Assembly: GCA_016618085.1 (NCBI GenBank)
Contig: JABLTG010000002.1
Span: forward strand, 186,001-250,000
Direction: 5' to 3'
DNA from: Neovahlkampfia damariscottae
Lineage: Eukaryota; Heterolobosea; Selenaionea; Neovahlkampfiida; Neovahlkampfiidae
DNA length: 64,000 nt
Shown here: positions 22,621 through 34,419 of the stretch, piece after piece
How positions within the stretch are numbered: position 1 is the first letter of the stretch
Layout of the letters: every line of letters starts with the position of its first letter
The notes under the pieces: model-generated
What the model was told of the DNA's origin: nothing
Databases searched by the model: none
The model's input: the letters and a program-made list of their open reading frames with translations, nothing else
Program-made: the position numbers and the translations under genes

Positions 22621-24562
22621 ATGTCGACAATGTTAGCAAAGAGATATCAAGATCAAGTCAGAAAAATTGCTCTTCAACCTGAAAACAAAGAGTGCTGTGA
22701 TTGTACACATAAAGTAATCACTTTTGTTTTTTTCCGACTAATTTTTTTTTAGCAACCGACTTATGTTTGTCTTGAATTTGGAATTTTCATATGTGAAAAT
22801 TGTGCAAGTATTCACCGTCAATTTGGTCACACCGGAATCAAAGGTATTTCAGTTTCAAACTTTTCAAAACAAGACGTTTCTGTTCTTGAAAATGGAGGAA
22901 ACGTAGTTTGTCAAAAGAGTAACAAAATCATGATTTTAATTCCTTCATAGCTTTTTTCCCACCTGATTTTCAGAAACCAAGAAATGAAAAACCAAAAGAT
23001 CCAAAAATGAAAAACCCAACAACTGATTTCATAAAAGCGATTTATGTGGATAAAAAGTATTCTACTGATAAAAAATCAGAAAAATTTAAGGTTTTTTATT
23101 CTTTGATATCTAATATTATTGTTAGCAAGAAAGAAAGTCAAGTATGCTTTCAAAAAGAAAGACTTCAGGAGGAAACACTTTATCTATGAAATTTGAAGAT
23201 ACACTCAAACCAAATGAAAAAGTTAATGGTGTTTCAAGTACTTCAAATTCAATTGTTACAGAGAATAAAACAAAACAACCTGAAAAATCAAAAGAAGCTG
23301 ATTTGATGGACTTTTTCAGTTCACCTTCTACGACTGAAACAAAACCAATTCAAAAAGAACAAACTACTACTCAAAAAAGTGGTTTTGATCTTAATGACTT
23401 GTTCGCTCCAAGCACAAACTCACAACCTGTAAATCAATCTTGGAACAATCAACCTCAACAACAATCTTGGAATAATCAAACACAACAAAATAATGGATGG
23501 CAACAAACTCAACAACAGTCTTGGAATTCTCAACAACAGAATAATGGATGGAATAGTCAACAACAACAATCATGGAACAACCAACCTCAACAATCTTGGA
23601 ACAATCAAACACAACAAAATAATGGATGGAATGGTCAACCACAACAACAGTCATGGAATAATCAACCACAACAAAAACAACAACCGCAAAAATCATCAAA
23701 CCCTTTTGATGATATGGATTTTACTTCAAACACTAATCAACAACAACCTGTGAATAATAATGCTTGGAATCAATCATCATCAAATCCTTTTGAAAGTAAC
23801 TCAGGAAATTCATATTCTCAACCAAAACAACAACAACATCAACAACAACAACAAGTTAATAATGGATGGAATCAACAAACTAAACAACCACAACAACAAC
23901 AAGCTCCACCAAAAAATGATCCTTTTGCTGATTTTACTCAGTTAGATACATTCAAAACTATGCAACCAAAAAAGACACCAACTGTAAATCCAAACACCGT
24001 GCCATCTTCTCAACCAAAAGGACAACCAACTCAAAATACTGTTAAAAAATCAAATACAGGATCATTTGGTCATGATGACTTCTTTTCAGCTCCAACTACA
24101 GCACCAAAAAGTACAAATGGTACAAATAAACCGGATCCATTTGGTTCAAATGATGATGATTTCCTTTCAGCATCAACAAAACCACAACAAAACAATAATG
24201 ACTTTTTTGGTTCTTCAAATAATAATTCATCCAATGGATCATTTGGTAAATCTTCAAATAATACTTCCAGTTTTGATAGAAACAATTTTCAACCACCAAA
24301 ATTGAATCATGTAAATGTTCAACAATCATCAAATCAAAGTGAACAAAATATTAATATTGATGGTCATGATACTAAAGGAAATTTACAAACTATCAGTGGA
24401 CAAGAATCTGACAAATTCTCATGGGAAAATAATTTCTTTTCAGGAGCATCAAATATTGATGATTTAAGAGGAAAATCAAATCAAGATGAATTTGATTCGC
24501 AATTCAAAACTATTTCAGCTAAAAATGTCACTCCTTTTGGATCATCAAGTGATTGGCAATAA
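22621..24562 (+). CDS. ArfGAP of the SMAP/ADP-ribosylation factor GAP group with Asn/Gln-rich tail
   Basis: Four exons (22621-22713, 22753-22918, 22951-23090, 23126-24562) give 611 residues. The ArfGAP zinc finger is C25-x2-C28-x16-C45-x2-C48, followed by the catalytic arginine Arg53 in SIHRQFG. The finger is followed by FFPPDFQKP, as in SMAP-type GAPs. The long tail is disordered, with repeated SWNNQ/QQNNGW units at about 23431-23690 and several short motifs typical of clathrin-adaptor or EH-domain binding (SNPF, DPFADF, DPFGSNDDDF, DLMDFF). It should stimulate GTP hydrolysis by Arf during coated-vesicle traffic. The start at 22621 is the first ATG after the CCAAT box; the frame upstream has no better one. 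Confidence 0.88.
23431..23690 (+). repeat. Imperfect coding repeat (SWNNQ / QQNNGW units) in the ArfGAP tail
   Basis: Roughly a dozen CAA/AAT-rich units of 8-15 codons, each containing a TGG Trp codon, encode alternating SWNNQ and QQNNGW words. The Trp spacing is regular enough to suggest expansion by repeat slippage. Such tracts are prone to length variation between strains. Confidence 0.75.
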
Positions 24563-24701
24563 ATTTTGAAACTTTTATAAAAATTCTTTTTTTAAATTGG
24601 AAAATACAATGATTGGTTAATTATTTTTATGCCACGTCAGCACCACAAATATAAATGGATGATAAATTCTCAAATTTGAGACTCAGAAAAACAAAGAGAA
24701 C

Positions 24702-25333
24702 ATGTTCATCTTCAATTGGATTTTCAACTTTCTCAACGAACTTTTTCAATTTTCGACACCTTCAACTGTTTTATTCTTGGGTTTAGAGAATTCTGGAAAG
24801 ACTACTTTGTTTAAAGTTTTAAAAAGTGGAAAAATTGGAAGTTTTTTACCAACACAATTTCCAAACCAAGATGAATTATCTGTTGGAAAGTAAAAGAATT
24901 ATATTTTTATTTTAATATTTAAAGTACCAATTTAAAGGCAATTGATCTTGGCGGTCATGAATTAGTTAGAAAGTTATGGGAAGATTATATTTCAGAAGAT
25001 GTTTCTGGTATTGTTTACATCATTGATGCAGCAGATAAAAAAAAATTTAATGATTCAAAAAGAGAATTACATAAATTATTAAAAAATGAACAAACAAAAG
25101 ATATACCATTCCTAATCCTTGGAAATAAAATAGATCGTTCTGGAGCAGTTTCAGAAGATGAATTAAAAGATATTTTTGAAATTGAAACAACTGGAAAAAC
25201 TGTACTTTCAAAGAAAGAAAAAGGATATTCTCAAAGACCAATTGATATTTTTATGTGTAGTATTATTGAAGAAGTTGGTTATGGACCTGGTATCATTTGG
25301 TTATGTGATAATATAAAAAATAAAAATTTATAA
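24702..25333 (+). CDS. SAR1: SAR1 GTPase (COPII coat initiation)
   Basis: Two exons (24702-24889, 24925-25333) give 198 residues. The hydrophobic N-terminal helix MFIFNWIFNFLNELFQF replaces the myristoylation site of Arf proteins, as in SAR1. Motifs are GLENSGKTT, IDLGGHE and LGNKID. The late insertion SKKEKGYSQRPIDIFMCS is typical of SAR1. The product recruits Sec23/24 to ER exit sites. One substitution is worth noting: GLENSGKTT has Glu-Asn-Ser where most SAR1 proteins have Asp-Asn-Ala. The only intron is 35 bp. The ATTGGTT at 24612-24618 lies 84 bp upstream, farther than usual. Confidence 0.94.
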
Positions 25334-25358
25334 TCCTTTTAAAGAGTCGATTATTCAT

Positions 25359-26178
25359 TTATTCAAATTTTGTTTTATCAAAGACTTCATCAAATCTACC
25401 AATTAATGCATCACAAACTACTTTTGCTTGAGTTGTAAATTTCATAGCTGCTGAAGGGTCTGTTGGACTAGGCATTAAATTCATTCTAAAAAAAAAGAGA
25501 GTTACACAATATGATGATTAGTACTCACCTAAATGCTTGAGTTAAGTTTGCAAGATCCATTTCATTTTTATCTTTTGCTGACATTGCTAAAACGTGTAAT
25601 CTGATCATTTGATATAAGAAATATTCTTGTGTTTCGTTTAATTTTTCTGAAATAGCAGTTTTTAATTTAGGAACAAGTTCATCTTGATCTGTGATATCAC
25701 CTGATTAAAAATTAAAAAAAAAATGAAAGAAAATACCGAGGGATGCAAAAGGATCATAAGGTAACATACCACCTGGTAATTCTCTTGCATATTTTTTCAA
25801 TACAGATGCAAGTACATGAATATCAAAAGATTGAACATCTTCAAGAGTTTTGAATTCTCCATTATCAACTTTGTAAGTAACAATCTAAAAAACTGTTAAA
25901 AAATTTTTGGATGAAAAAACGTTTGTTTCAGTTTTTTGACCTTCTTGTTTTAAGATTTTTGGAGTTTCAAAATTCTTTTCAACAGCTTCAATTAACACTT
26001 GAATAGCAAGTGGAACAGCTTTAGTTTTATCGATATTTTCTCTTTTGAGTACTTCTGTTATGTCGACTCCAATAATTCTTTTTGAAGCATCAACTTTGGT
26101 AAAATCATAAGTTTCAGGTGTCATTTTGACTTCTTCTTTCTTTTCTGTTTTTGTTCCTTTTGATTTTGAATTACCCAT
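25359..26178 (-). CDS. RhoGAP-like protein with degenerate arginine finger and N-terminal myristoylation motif
   Basis: Four exons (26178-25921, 25884-25737, 25700-25529, 25485-25359) give 234 residues, essentially one domain. RhoGAP landmarks are IIGVDITEVLKRE, the central DIHVLASVLKKYARELPGG and the later KNEMDLANLTQAFRMNLM, which matches the conserved NKM...NLAxVFxPNL helix. At the arginine-finger position, where GIFRVSG is expected, the sequence reads KILKQEG, putting Lys77 in place of Arg. It may therefore bind Rho-type GTPases without full GAP activity. The N-terminus MGNSKSKG is a good N-myristoylation signal followed by lysines, suggesting membrane attachment. It is convergent with SAR1 (25 bp between stop codons). 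Confidence 0.8.
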
Positions 26179-26298
26179 GTGTGAGAAAGAAGACTTAACG
26201 GATTTTGATGATTGGATGAAAAATTAGTTCAATTTGGAAAAACTAACGATTTAATATTTTTCTTCTTTTCATCACATTTTATCTTCAGAATAATTAAA

Positions 26299-26320
26299 CC
26301 AATCATCTCTCTGATTGGTG
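26299..26320 (+). promoter_or_regulatory. Double CCAAT box abutting the MUN-like gene start codon
   Basis: CCAATCA at 26299-26305 and ATTGGTG at 26314-26320. The second ends on the base before the ATG at 26321. A further ATTGGAT at 26211-26217 lies 32 bp upstream of the divergent RhoGAP-like start. Confidence 0.5.
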
Positions 26321-29300
26321 ATGGAAGAAAAAAAGACATTGTTGAAGTTTACTCTTTCTAATTATCCAAATTTCATAAATGAGGATGATATATCATTTGA
26401 TGAACTAAATGAAGAACAAATAAATTCTGTTGACATTCAAATTTTGACAGAGACAATGAAACAAAATCAAAAGATTTATTTTAATCTTCTTTTTAATTTT
26501 AAAAAGAAAAATAATGATTCAAATGAAAGTACTCCAAATTCTGCTACAAGTTTGTCTTGGCCAAGTCCTTCTTCAAATCCAATGACACCAAAAGTAAAAA
26601 AAGGTTTACCAATGATACCAAAGAAAGAATTGCCAAAAATACCAACAAAACCACTACCAACACCAACAATATCAAAAGATATTGAATTATCCAAACCTAT
26701 ACGTGCACCTCCAAAACCAAAAATGACAGATGTAGACATTTTATTTTTTTTATTTTTTCTTTGCAGGACGAAATGTATGCAAAAATTACAAGAGAAGAAG
26801 AATATAACAATGAAGATATATCATATGATCAAAGACCATTATATCTCATGAAATTTAAAAATATGACGACAGTGACATACGAACAATTTCAATTACTAGC
26901 TTATGAAAGTCTTTTATTGAGTACATCATTTTTAACGGAAATACCTTCAGATTATATTCAAGGTGTACTTTTTTTCATTAGAGATTATTTAAAAATTAAA
27001 TCAGAAACTCATGAATCAATCATGAAGAATTTATCAGTAAGAAAAAGATTGAATGACTCACGAAAAGGTTTTGGAGAATATAAAAATAAATATTTCTACG
27101 GACCCTGGAAAGCATAAAAGTAAATATAAAAATTATCCAATTGAAATAAATCATCGTTCTACTTTGAATTATAGAATGAGATTATTACAATATAACTCAA
27201 ATGAAGAAGTAATAAATTCAAATACTAATATCATTTTTGAAGGATTTTAGAAAAAGGAATTCTGTTCTTTGTTGTAATAGTTTAATAGGTTACATACGAT
27301 CAAAACCAAAATATTCATGGGATTATCATAATTCAACTGTAAAACATAAATTTAAATTTTACATTTGTTCAAATAGTATTTATTGGATGAATTTGAAGAT
27401 GTCATTTATTCAATTTTTAAGAAATTTTCCGAAACAGGTAATTATCAAGAAATAGAAGGATTATCATTATATATTTTTGAACAATTAAATTTACCTGAAG
27501 ATTCATCCATTTCATTTCCAATTAATATGTACCTTTATGAATTATTATGTGAACCAATTGTTAATTTTGGAATGAATACATATAGTGGATATAATGATAA
27601 TGAATCAACTTTAGTTTTTGATACTTTAAGTTGTTTAAGAAGAGATTGGAAAATTAATAATATTTTACATAATATTTCCTATTTGAGTGCATTATTTCAA
27701 TACACTTTTTTTTCAAATAATTTTGAAATTGAAGATAAATTATATAAGAATTTAATAACTAGAATCAAAGCATATAAAAACTCAAAATTAGATGAAGAAT
27801 CAAAAAAATATTTTCTTCGTGTTTTATCATCTATTCTCAAAGGTTATGGTGGAAATTTTATTGATATAATTGGATATTATCTTGGTGATTATAAAACATT
27901 AGAAGAACATCTTTCGTTATATCATCTAACATTATCTATTTGGTGTTCATTTAGAGAAAATGATACTGGTTTATATTCAGATGTAATTTTATCTGAATGT
28001 TTAAAAACTATTTTGAATCAAACTTTAGAAAAGATTTATTTTGGTTTGAAAATTATAAAAAAATCTGATAGTGAATTACATACTCTTATAAATATGATAA
28101 AAGATATTGAAAAAGAATTAAAAATTCAACAACAAGTAATTCATTGAATTTTAATTTTTTAACTGATATAGGATTTAGTTCCTGCATTTTCACCATTCTT
28201 TCCTCTTGCAAAAAAGAGATCTATTTATATTTTTTTAAGATTACTTTCTTTAGATGTTAAACAAATTTTAGTGAATGAAAAGAATTTATCAGAAGAGATT
28301 ATTGAATTATGTTCATTTTTAAGGGATGAATTAATAAAATATGATGCTGAAAAATCATTATGGAATATTATAAATTATGAAATTCTTCTTGAAGAAGTAC
28401 TTTCAAAATGGATTCAAAAAGTTCAAAAGAATTTCACTGAGTATTTAGATACTGCTTTAAAATTAGAAAAATGGGAACCAATTTCACAAAATGTACTTTG
28501 GTCAACATCTGCACAAGATTTATTCAATTTTATTGAATCTACTTTAGATTTGAAACATTTGATATTACCAGGTACATCATACTTTGTTAGAGGTTATGTT
28601 CAATGTTGTGCTGGTTTAGTTCAAAATTTTGTTTTTTTAATGACATCTGCATTTCCTGATCCTTCAGATTTGATTCCAATTTTAGATAAATTACCAGTTA
28701 TTCAAAAAGAAGAAAAGAAAAGTGGTTTAAATCTTAAAATTTTAAAAAAATCAAAAATAAACAATGTTCAAACATCAAATATTGAAAAAAAGAAAATATC
28801 AAAAGATCATAATAATTTGACATTTCAAACAGTAAGAAAATAGATTAAAAAGTAATTCAAATTTCAAAAAGGCACATTTACGTTTAAATAATATTATTTT
28901 TGTGAGAGATAAATTAACAAAATATATTGATGGAATATCAGATTCATATTTTGATTTTCAAGATTTAATACCTGATCTCCCTGATATGGATATTCATAAT
29001 TTATGGGTTGGAACAACAATGATGATTTCAGAATCTATTGAAAGAATATCCAATTATATTGGTACTATGAAAAATATTTAACTTTTTTTTTTAGCAATTA
29101 GAAATGTATATATTGAATTAAAACCAATATTAAATGATTTATATATTCCAAAACCATCAAATTATAATATTAGATCAATAATTGATGAACATATAAATTC
29201 ATTTATTCAAGCTACTCAATATTTAGTACCAGATGAAACTATTGCAAATTTTATCATTTTGAATACATTTAAACAAATTATTTTATATCTTTCAATTATC

Positions 29301-29684
29301 ATTTTGGATGGTAAAAAAGAAGTCATATTTTCTCCTTCAGATTTTATTGAAATTTTATACGATATTCAATCATTAGAAGATTTATTTTCAAAAAGTAATT
29401 CACATATATCTTCAAAGAGATTCATTTTGAAATGCACAAATAGATTAAAGAGTAAATTTAGAAATTATATTTATACTTTAGAAATTGCACAAGATGTTAT
29501 GTCAATTGAATCTAAAGATTTAATTGATGGAAATGAAGAATTAGGTATTATAGGATGGGAGAAATATCCATTGGTAGATTCCAATTCAGTTTGGAGTAAA
29601 CAAATCATCTATAAAGTATTAAAACATAGAGATGATTCAATTGCTCAAAAATTCATTGAAAAGACATCTTATACATTTGGTTGA
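26321..29684 (+). CDS. MUN/MHD-like tethering protein (Munc13/DUF810-related), tentative
   Basis: Eight exons (26321-26731, 26767-27036, 27068-27208, 27243-27338, 27377-28135, 28172-28831, 28872-29061, 29095-29684) give 1038 residues. The N-terminal 130 residues end in a proline-rich, disordered segment (PKKELPKIPTKPLP). The rest is almost all helical. The block ALKLEKWEPISQNVLWSTSAQDLFNF, quoted here in part, resembles the MHD1 core of Munc13 and plant PATROL-type proteins, and the overall plan fits a MUN rod. Such proteins tether vesicles and help SNAREs assemble. A SNARE gene lies immediately downstream, convergent with a 12-bp gap. No C2 domain is visible. Another helical tethering family cannot be excluded. 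Confidence 0.62.
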
Positions 29685-29696
29685 AATAATAAATAT

Positions 29697-30639
29697 TTAT
29701 ACTGGATTAATGATTTTTTTGATTCTATTATAAGCAATTAAACCAATTAATGCAACAATTGCAATTAAAATACCAACAATAAGAGCAATAGCTCCTAGAA
29801 GTAGAAATTTATCTGCAGCTAATCTTCTTAAAATTGAACCAATTTCTCTTGCTCCTCTTTTAATTTCACCACCTAATTGGTCAACTTCTTGTTCAATTTC
29901 CATTAATTCTTCTCTTTGTTCTCTTAATAATTGAGCTGAATCAATAGCAATATCAGTAGTTTCCATAATTTTAATATTTAATCTTTCAATAATATCTAAA
30001 CTATCTTGATGAGCTTGAAATACATCTTTGAACAATTCTTTTTCAATTTGAATTTGTTGTTCAGGTGATAATTGTTGTTTTTCAATAAAATTATCATTTT
30101 CCATTCTAATTGGTTCAGATTTTCTTGGACCCTGTTGTTGATTTGAATCCATTGTTTGTTCATTGGTTCCAGGTTCTAATCTTTTCTTTTTTTCTTCTTC
30201 ATCTTTTAAATCTGTAACTGCTTGTGATAAATAAGTTTTACATCTATTTAATTCATTTTTATGTTCATCTTTGCTCTTTAAATTATTTTAAATTTCTTTT
30301 TTTTTTTTTACTTTTGCCATCATTTCTTTTGAATGTTCTCTTGTTTCTTTTTTAACAACATTTGAAAGATTTTGATAAGTTTTTTTGCTTTGTTCTAATA
30401 ATTTTTTTGCTTTTTTTATTTTCTTTTTTTTTTTTAATTTTTTGTTTTATTTCTTACATCAACTCTGTCTTCTTCATCATCTGTTTGTTTAATTTCAACA
30501 ATGAGTTTTTGAATGTCTTGTTCAATTTGAGTGAGTTCATCATCATATAGAGAAAATTTTTCGTTTTGTTCTACAGCTGGATCTGAATAATTCAGTTAAT
30601 ATTTTTTGTTCTTTTTTTTCACTAACCTCTAAAAGACAT
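29697..30639 (-). CDS. NPSN-type Qb-SNARE
   Basis: Four exons (30639-30627, 30582-30458, 30422-30312, 30275-29697) give 275 residues. The first exon is 13 nt. The layout is an acidic N-terminal helical region, a charged linker, one SNARE motif, and a C-terminal membrane anchor at about 240-265 followed by a short tail. The SNARE helix LREQREELMEIEQEVDQL has Gln at the likely ionic 0 layer. The block LRRLAADKFLLLGAIALIVG resembles plant NPSN proteins, as does the end KKIINP. NPSN SNAREs act in cell-plate and endosomal fusion in plants and are kept in many protists. The gene shares a 34-bp divergent spacer with the F-box-like gene. Confidence 0.8.
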
Positions 30640-30652
30640 TGAAAAACTTCTG

Positions 30653-30659
30653 ATTGGTT
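30653..30659. promoter_or_regulatory. Single CCAAT box in a 34-bp bidirectional promoter
   Basis: ATTGGTT sits almost exactly midway between the SNARE start codon (30639, minus) and the F-box-like start codon (30674, plus), 13-14 bp from each. No other promoter motif fits in the gap. Confidence 0.6.
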
Positions 30660-30673
30660 AAAAATTGAACTGA

Positions 30674-31867
30674 ATGTTGCCTAAAGAAATTTGGAACCAA
30701 ATAGTTTTTTATTTGCCTTTAAAAGAAAGGTGTAAAACAATCAGAGTATCAAAAACCTTAAAGAAAATAGTTCAACCTTATACTATAAAACAAGTAGGTC
30801 ATTTCGAAATACCTGAAAATGCTACACTTGGAAATGTCGTTTATTTTAAAGAAAGAAAAGCATTTTATATATCATTTGGAGCTGATATAAAATCAAAAAA
30901 TGGCGTTCAAATTCATGAATCGATTTGGAATGACGAAGGGAAAAAATATGAAACAACTTTCTTACAGGAACTTCCATCAACATTTACATATAAACTTTAT
31001 ATTAAAAATAATAATTTAATAGTAGAGGTCTACGAAGAAGCAGGTTCAAATTCATTCAATGAAAGATTAGAAAAATTTGGTACAAACCAATTTTCAAAAC
31101 CAAAAATTGGAAGATTGAATCAAATTGATTCAAAACATCAAAAACCAAAATTAAATGGTGGATTTAGAAAAATCTATGAAATAGATATAGATAAAAAATC
31201 ATTTAAGGAAATAAAATCAAAGATATATTATTCAAGTAGAACTGATCGTTCTCTAGTAGAAGATTTTGAAAAATTTGATGATCAAAATGAATTTGATTAT
31301 GACAGAAATGAATTTGAAATATTTGATAATTTCAAACTTTCAATGAACAATCAAAAAAAAACAAAACTAAATAAAATAAAGAATCCAGGTACAAAAATAA
31401 ATGAACCACGTGTTAAAATTCATCAATTCAATGAAAATGGAATAGAACAAGAAATTAAAACTGTTGGTGAATCACCTATTAAATTAATGATTTCAAATTT
31501 TCCAATTTACAAAAAAAAAACTTCAATATTCACATTAGGATTTTCAGATGAATATTTTGATGAAACAGAGGGATTAAACCAACAAAATCCAAAACAAACA
31601 CCTCCTAATACTTTTGTGAAATTTAAATCACATTTGAACATGAAACTTATGGATTATCGTTTTTATCCTGAGAATTTAACTTGTTTATATGAATATGATT
31701 TTAAGGAGAATATTTGGAGTTGTTATTTTCTCAATGGATTACATTCTTTGTTTGAAACTCAAAAATGTTTTAGAGGGAAATACTCCCACAATATTGATGG
31801 TGCAATGATTATTTTTTCAAGTGAAAATGAGAAAAATAATATTAAAATCTACCAAATTAAATTATGA
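30674..31867 (+). CDS. F-box-like protein
   Basis: A single exon encodes 397 residues. The N-terminal MLPKEIWNQIVFYLPLKERCKTIRVSKTL fits an F-box: Leu-Pro start, hydrophobic helix, and the RVSKTLKKIV third helix. The text here is quoted in parts: LPKEIWNQIVFYLPL and RVSKTLKKIVQ. F-boxes bind Skp1 and bring substrates to SCF ubiquitin ligases. The remaining 340 residues are Lys/Asn-rich with beta-like strands, and I recognise no WD40, LRR or Kelch repeat there. The product may be an orphan substrate receptor. It is intronless, unlike its divergent SNARE neighbour. F-box call is moderate because it rests on about 35 residues. Confidence 0.65.
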   Translation: MLPKEIWNQIVFYLPLKERCKTIRVSKTLKKIVQPYTIKQVGHFEIPENATLGNVVYFKERKAFYISFGADIKSKNGVQIHESIWNDEGKKYETTFLQELPSTFTYKLYIKNNNLIVEVYEEAGSNSFNERLEKFGTNQFSKPKIGRLNQIDSKHQKPKLNGGFRKIYEIDIDKKSFKEIKSKIYYSSRTDRSLVEDFEKFDDQNEFDYDRNEFEIFDNFKLSMNNQKKTKLNKIKNPGTKINEPRVKIHQFNENGIEQEIKTVGESPIKLMISNFPIYKKKTSIFTLGFSDEYFDETEGLNQQNPKQTPPNTFVKFKSHLNMKLMDYRFYPENLTCLYEYDFKENIWSCYFLNGLHSLFETQKCFRGKYSHNIDGAMIIFSSENEKNNIKIYQIKL

Positions 31868-31934
31868 ATTATTTTTCCTTCTTTTTCATTGGTCAACCGA
31901 AATAACCAAACTACTTGTTTGAAATATTAACACC

Positions 31935-33719
31935 ATGGAAGAAGATGAAGACTTTAAGGATACAATGTAATTACTTGTATTGATAATTAATTTATTCTCA
32001 GAGATAGAAATCCAATCGAAAAATATCCGTAAGAAAATTAAATGTTAAAACAAAAATTCATAGATCCACAAAAAGAACTTATTTTGAATTTAGTGAATTG
32101 GAAAATAAACCTTCAAAAGGAAATTTAGAAAAGAAACAAAAATTCTCAACAGAGGAAGATGATGATTCTTCACCTAATATTTCACCACAACATTTTGAAG
32201 AACCAATTGAACCTTTACAACGAGATGAGTCAGATTCTGTTAGATCATCAGTTGATTCAAATAAATCATCAAATCAATCACAAAAATTATTTTCACCAAA
32301 AATATTGAAAATGTCACAAAACGTCACCACAACTAAACATGATAAAATGCCATTACCTTCAATGAGGAATGAATCAAATGAAGAAAATATGACAAACAAA
32401 GTAACAAAAAATAGAGATACAGATTCACAGGAAATGGAAATACTTCCAAGAAAAAGTATTGTTACAAAAACATCAACTACATTGGGAGACTTGATGTCAA
32501 AAAATATTGATAAAAAATCGAAAGAAGTACAAAGATCAATTGAAATAAGACAAGATGTTCGACCTCAACAGCCTGTGAATTACTTTTTGATATTCGGAAT
32601 GTTCATGATTTCAATGTTGATTTATTCAATCATTTATAGTCAAATAATGAAATCCAATGAGTATACTGTTCATTATAGAAATGAGAATGTTATAAGGAAT
32701 AAAGATCCCACAAATGATGCAAATAAGAAAGATATAATGGTAAAATATTTTTAAAGGATTAACTCTTTCAGAAATTGAATGAAACTATAATTGGTTTATT
32801 AAAGGATAGGAATGATTTGAATCAACAATATATTGAACAAAAGGTTAGTCATTTCATAAAATGTTAATTCAAAATTAAGAAATCAATTGAATCAAATCTA
32901 GCATTATACAAATTTTCTTTGTACAATAGATTTGATGATTTAAACAAATATTTTGATGATTTGAATTCAAAAATTAAAAAAATCAATCAAAAAAATTCAG
33001 AATCAAAACATGAAGAAAATGCAAAATTAGTAGAAAGGTTTAATGAATTAAAAAATGAAATGAGAAAAATAAAAGAAGAACAAAATAAGTTATCCAACCA
33101 AGAATATAAAGTTAAAGTTGAAAAAAAAGAAATTCCATTTGGAGATTTTGATTTTAAAAAAGATTTGAGAAATGAGTTATTGGAGATGATCAATCAAAAA
33201 TTAAATCAATTTTCAAATGATGGAGGTATAGGTCATGATGATTTTGCTATTAATGGTGGTAAAATATTAGAATCATCTGAAACATACAAACCTGAATCAG
33301 GTTTTCTTTCAATTTTATCTGTCAAACCAAATCCACCAAAAACAATATTGAATTCTAATATAATACCTGGTAATTGTTGGTGTTTAAAAGGAAATCAAGG
33401 ATTTGTATCAGTTGAAATTCTCTATGATATTATTCCTAAAGCATTTACTATTGATGTTCCACCAATTCAAATCTCTAAATTTAACTCAGCTCCAAAAGAA
33501 TTTGAAGTATATGGAGCATCTAAACAAGAAAAAAAGAAAGAAATATTACTTGGGAAATGGGAAATTAAATATGGACAACAAATTTTTCAAACATTCAATA
33601 TTGAAAAACCCATCAAACAAAAAATGAACATTTTTCGATTAAAAATCAAATCTAATCATGGAAGCCCAATTGCAACATGTATTTATCGTTTTAGAATACA
33701 TGGTAAAGCAATTTTTTAA
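31935..33719 (+). CDS. SUN-domain inner nuclear membrane protein
   Basis: Five exons (31935-31966, 32002-32028, 32064-32739, 32772-32843, 32880-33719) give 548 residues. A Ser-rich, acidic N-terminal region of about 200 residues precedes one membrane segment (NYFLIFGMFMISMLIYSII). A coiled coil follows (about residues 250-380). The C-terminal SUN domain shows PGNCWCLKGNQGFVSVEI, FEVYGASK, LLGKWEIKYG and the closing CIYRFRIHG. SUN proteins pair with KASH proteins across the nuclear envelope to link chromatin to the cytoskeleton. Here the N-terminal part would face the nucleoplasm. The first two exons are 32 and 27 nt. ATTGGTCA at 31888-31895 is the likely promoter box. Confidence 0.9.
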
Positions 33720-33732
33720 ATAAAAAAAAAAT

Positions 33733-34330
33733 TCATTTGAATCTTTCTTCTAAAATCTCATTCCAAAGTTTTTCATTTTTCAATATTGAAATATTTTCAT
33801 TCATAATATGTCCTTTTGAACATTAATTATAATTTTTAATACTTACTTCTTTGTAACATTACATCCTGTGAAGTTTTATATTTATAAATCAACACAGCAA
33901 TCACATAACCCATAAACAGTGAAAATGTCCAAAAAAAAATTTTTTCTGAAAAAGAAAGTTTTTCATCTTCTTTTAAAATGTCCTCAGGTACATAATAAAA
34001 CTTTTCAATTGCTTTTTTTTTCTCTAAAAAGAATTCAAAATCGAAATTTTTGTCTTCTTTTAATTTTTTTAAATCAAGTTCAACTGGATCAACTAATGTT
34101 CCAATATAGGTCATTGGTACCATATCTTCACCACCTATACCATCTTTTCCACCAATTTTTACAAGTGTATCTCCTTCATGAGTTTGCATTAATTTCTTTT
34201 CAAATTCTTTTTGTTTTTCAATTTCTAAGATATTTTTTTCTGATATTTTTTTGTATAATTTATCAAGTAAATCATTTTTTGAATACTTTCGAACAAAATT
34301 TTGAAGAATGTTTTTTTGTTTTTTCAACAT
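33733..34330 (-). CDS. Small single-pass membrane protein, possibly mitochondrial
   Basis: Two exons (34330-33847, 33812-33733) give 187 residues. The N-terminal 25 residues (MLKKQKNILQNFVRKYSKN...) are basic and could form an amphipathic mitochondrial presequence. A Lys/Glu-rich central part contains a Gly-rich loop (KIGGKDGIGGEDMVPM). One membrane segment lies at about 137-158 (IFFWTFSLFMGYVIAVLIY), and a short tail follows. I do not recognise a family. The layout resembles small inner-membrane assembly factors, but that is only a guess. The gene is convergent with the SUN gene, with 13 bp between stop codons. Confidence 0.65.
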
Positions 34331-34419
34331 TTCCAAGTTGAGAATATCAAACTTCCAATGAAATGTTTGGAAAAGAAAAAAAAAATAAAAGTGAATTATA
34401 ATTGACTTATTTTAATAAA

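Noticed and set aside
23391-24332. Several long frames antisense or out of phase to the Gln/Asn-rich ArfGAP tail.
   Set aside because: Simple CAA/AAT repeats stay open in several frames by composition. The sense frame has the zinc finger and clean splicing.
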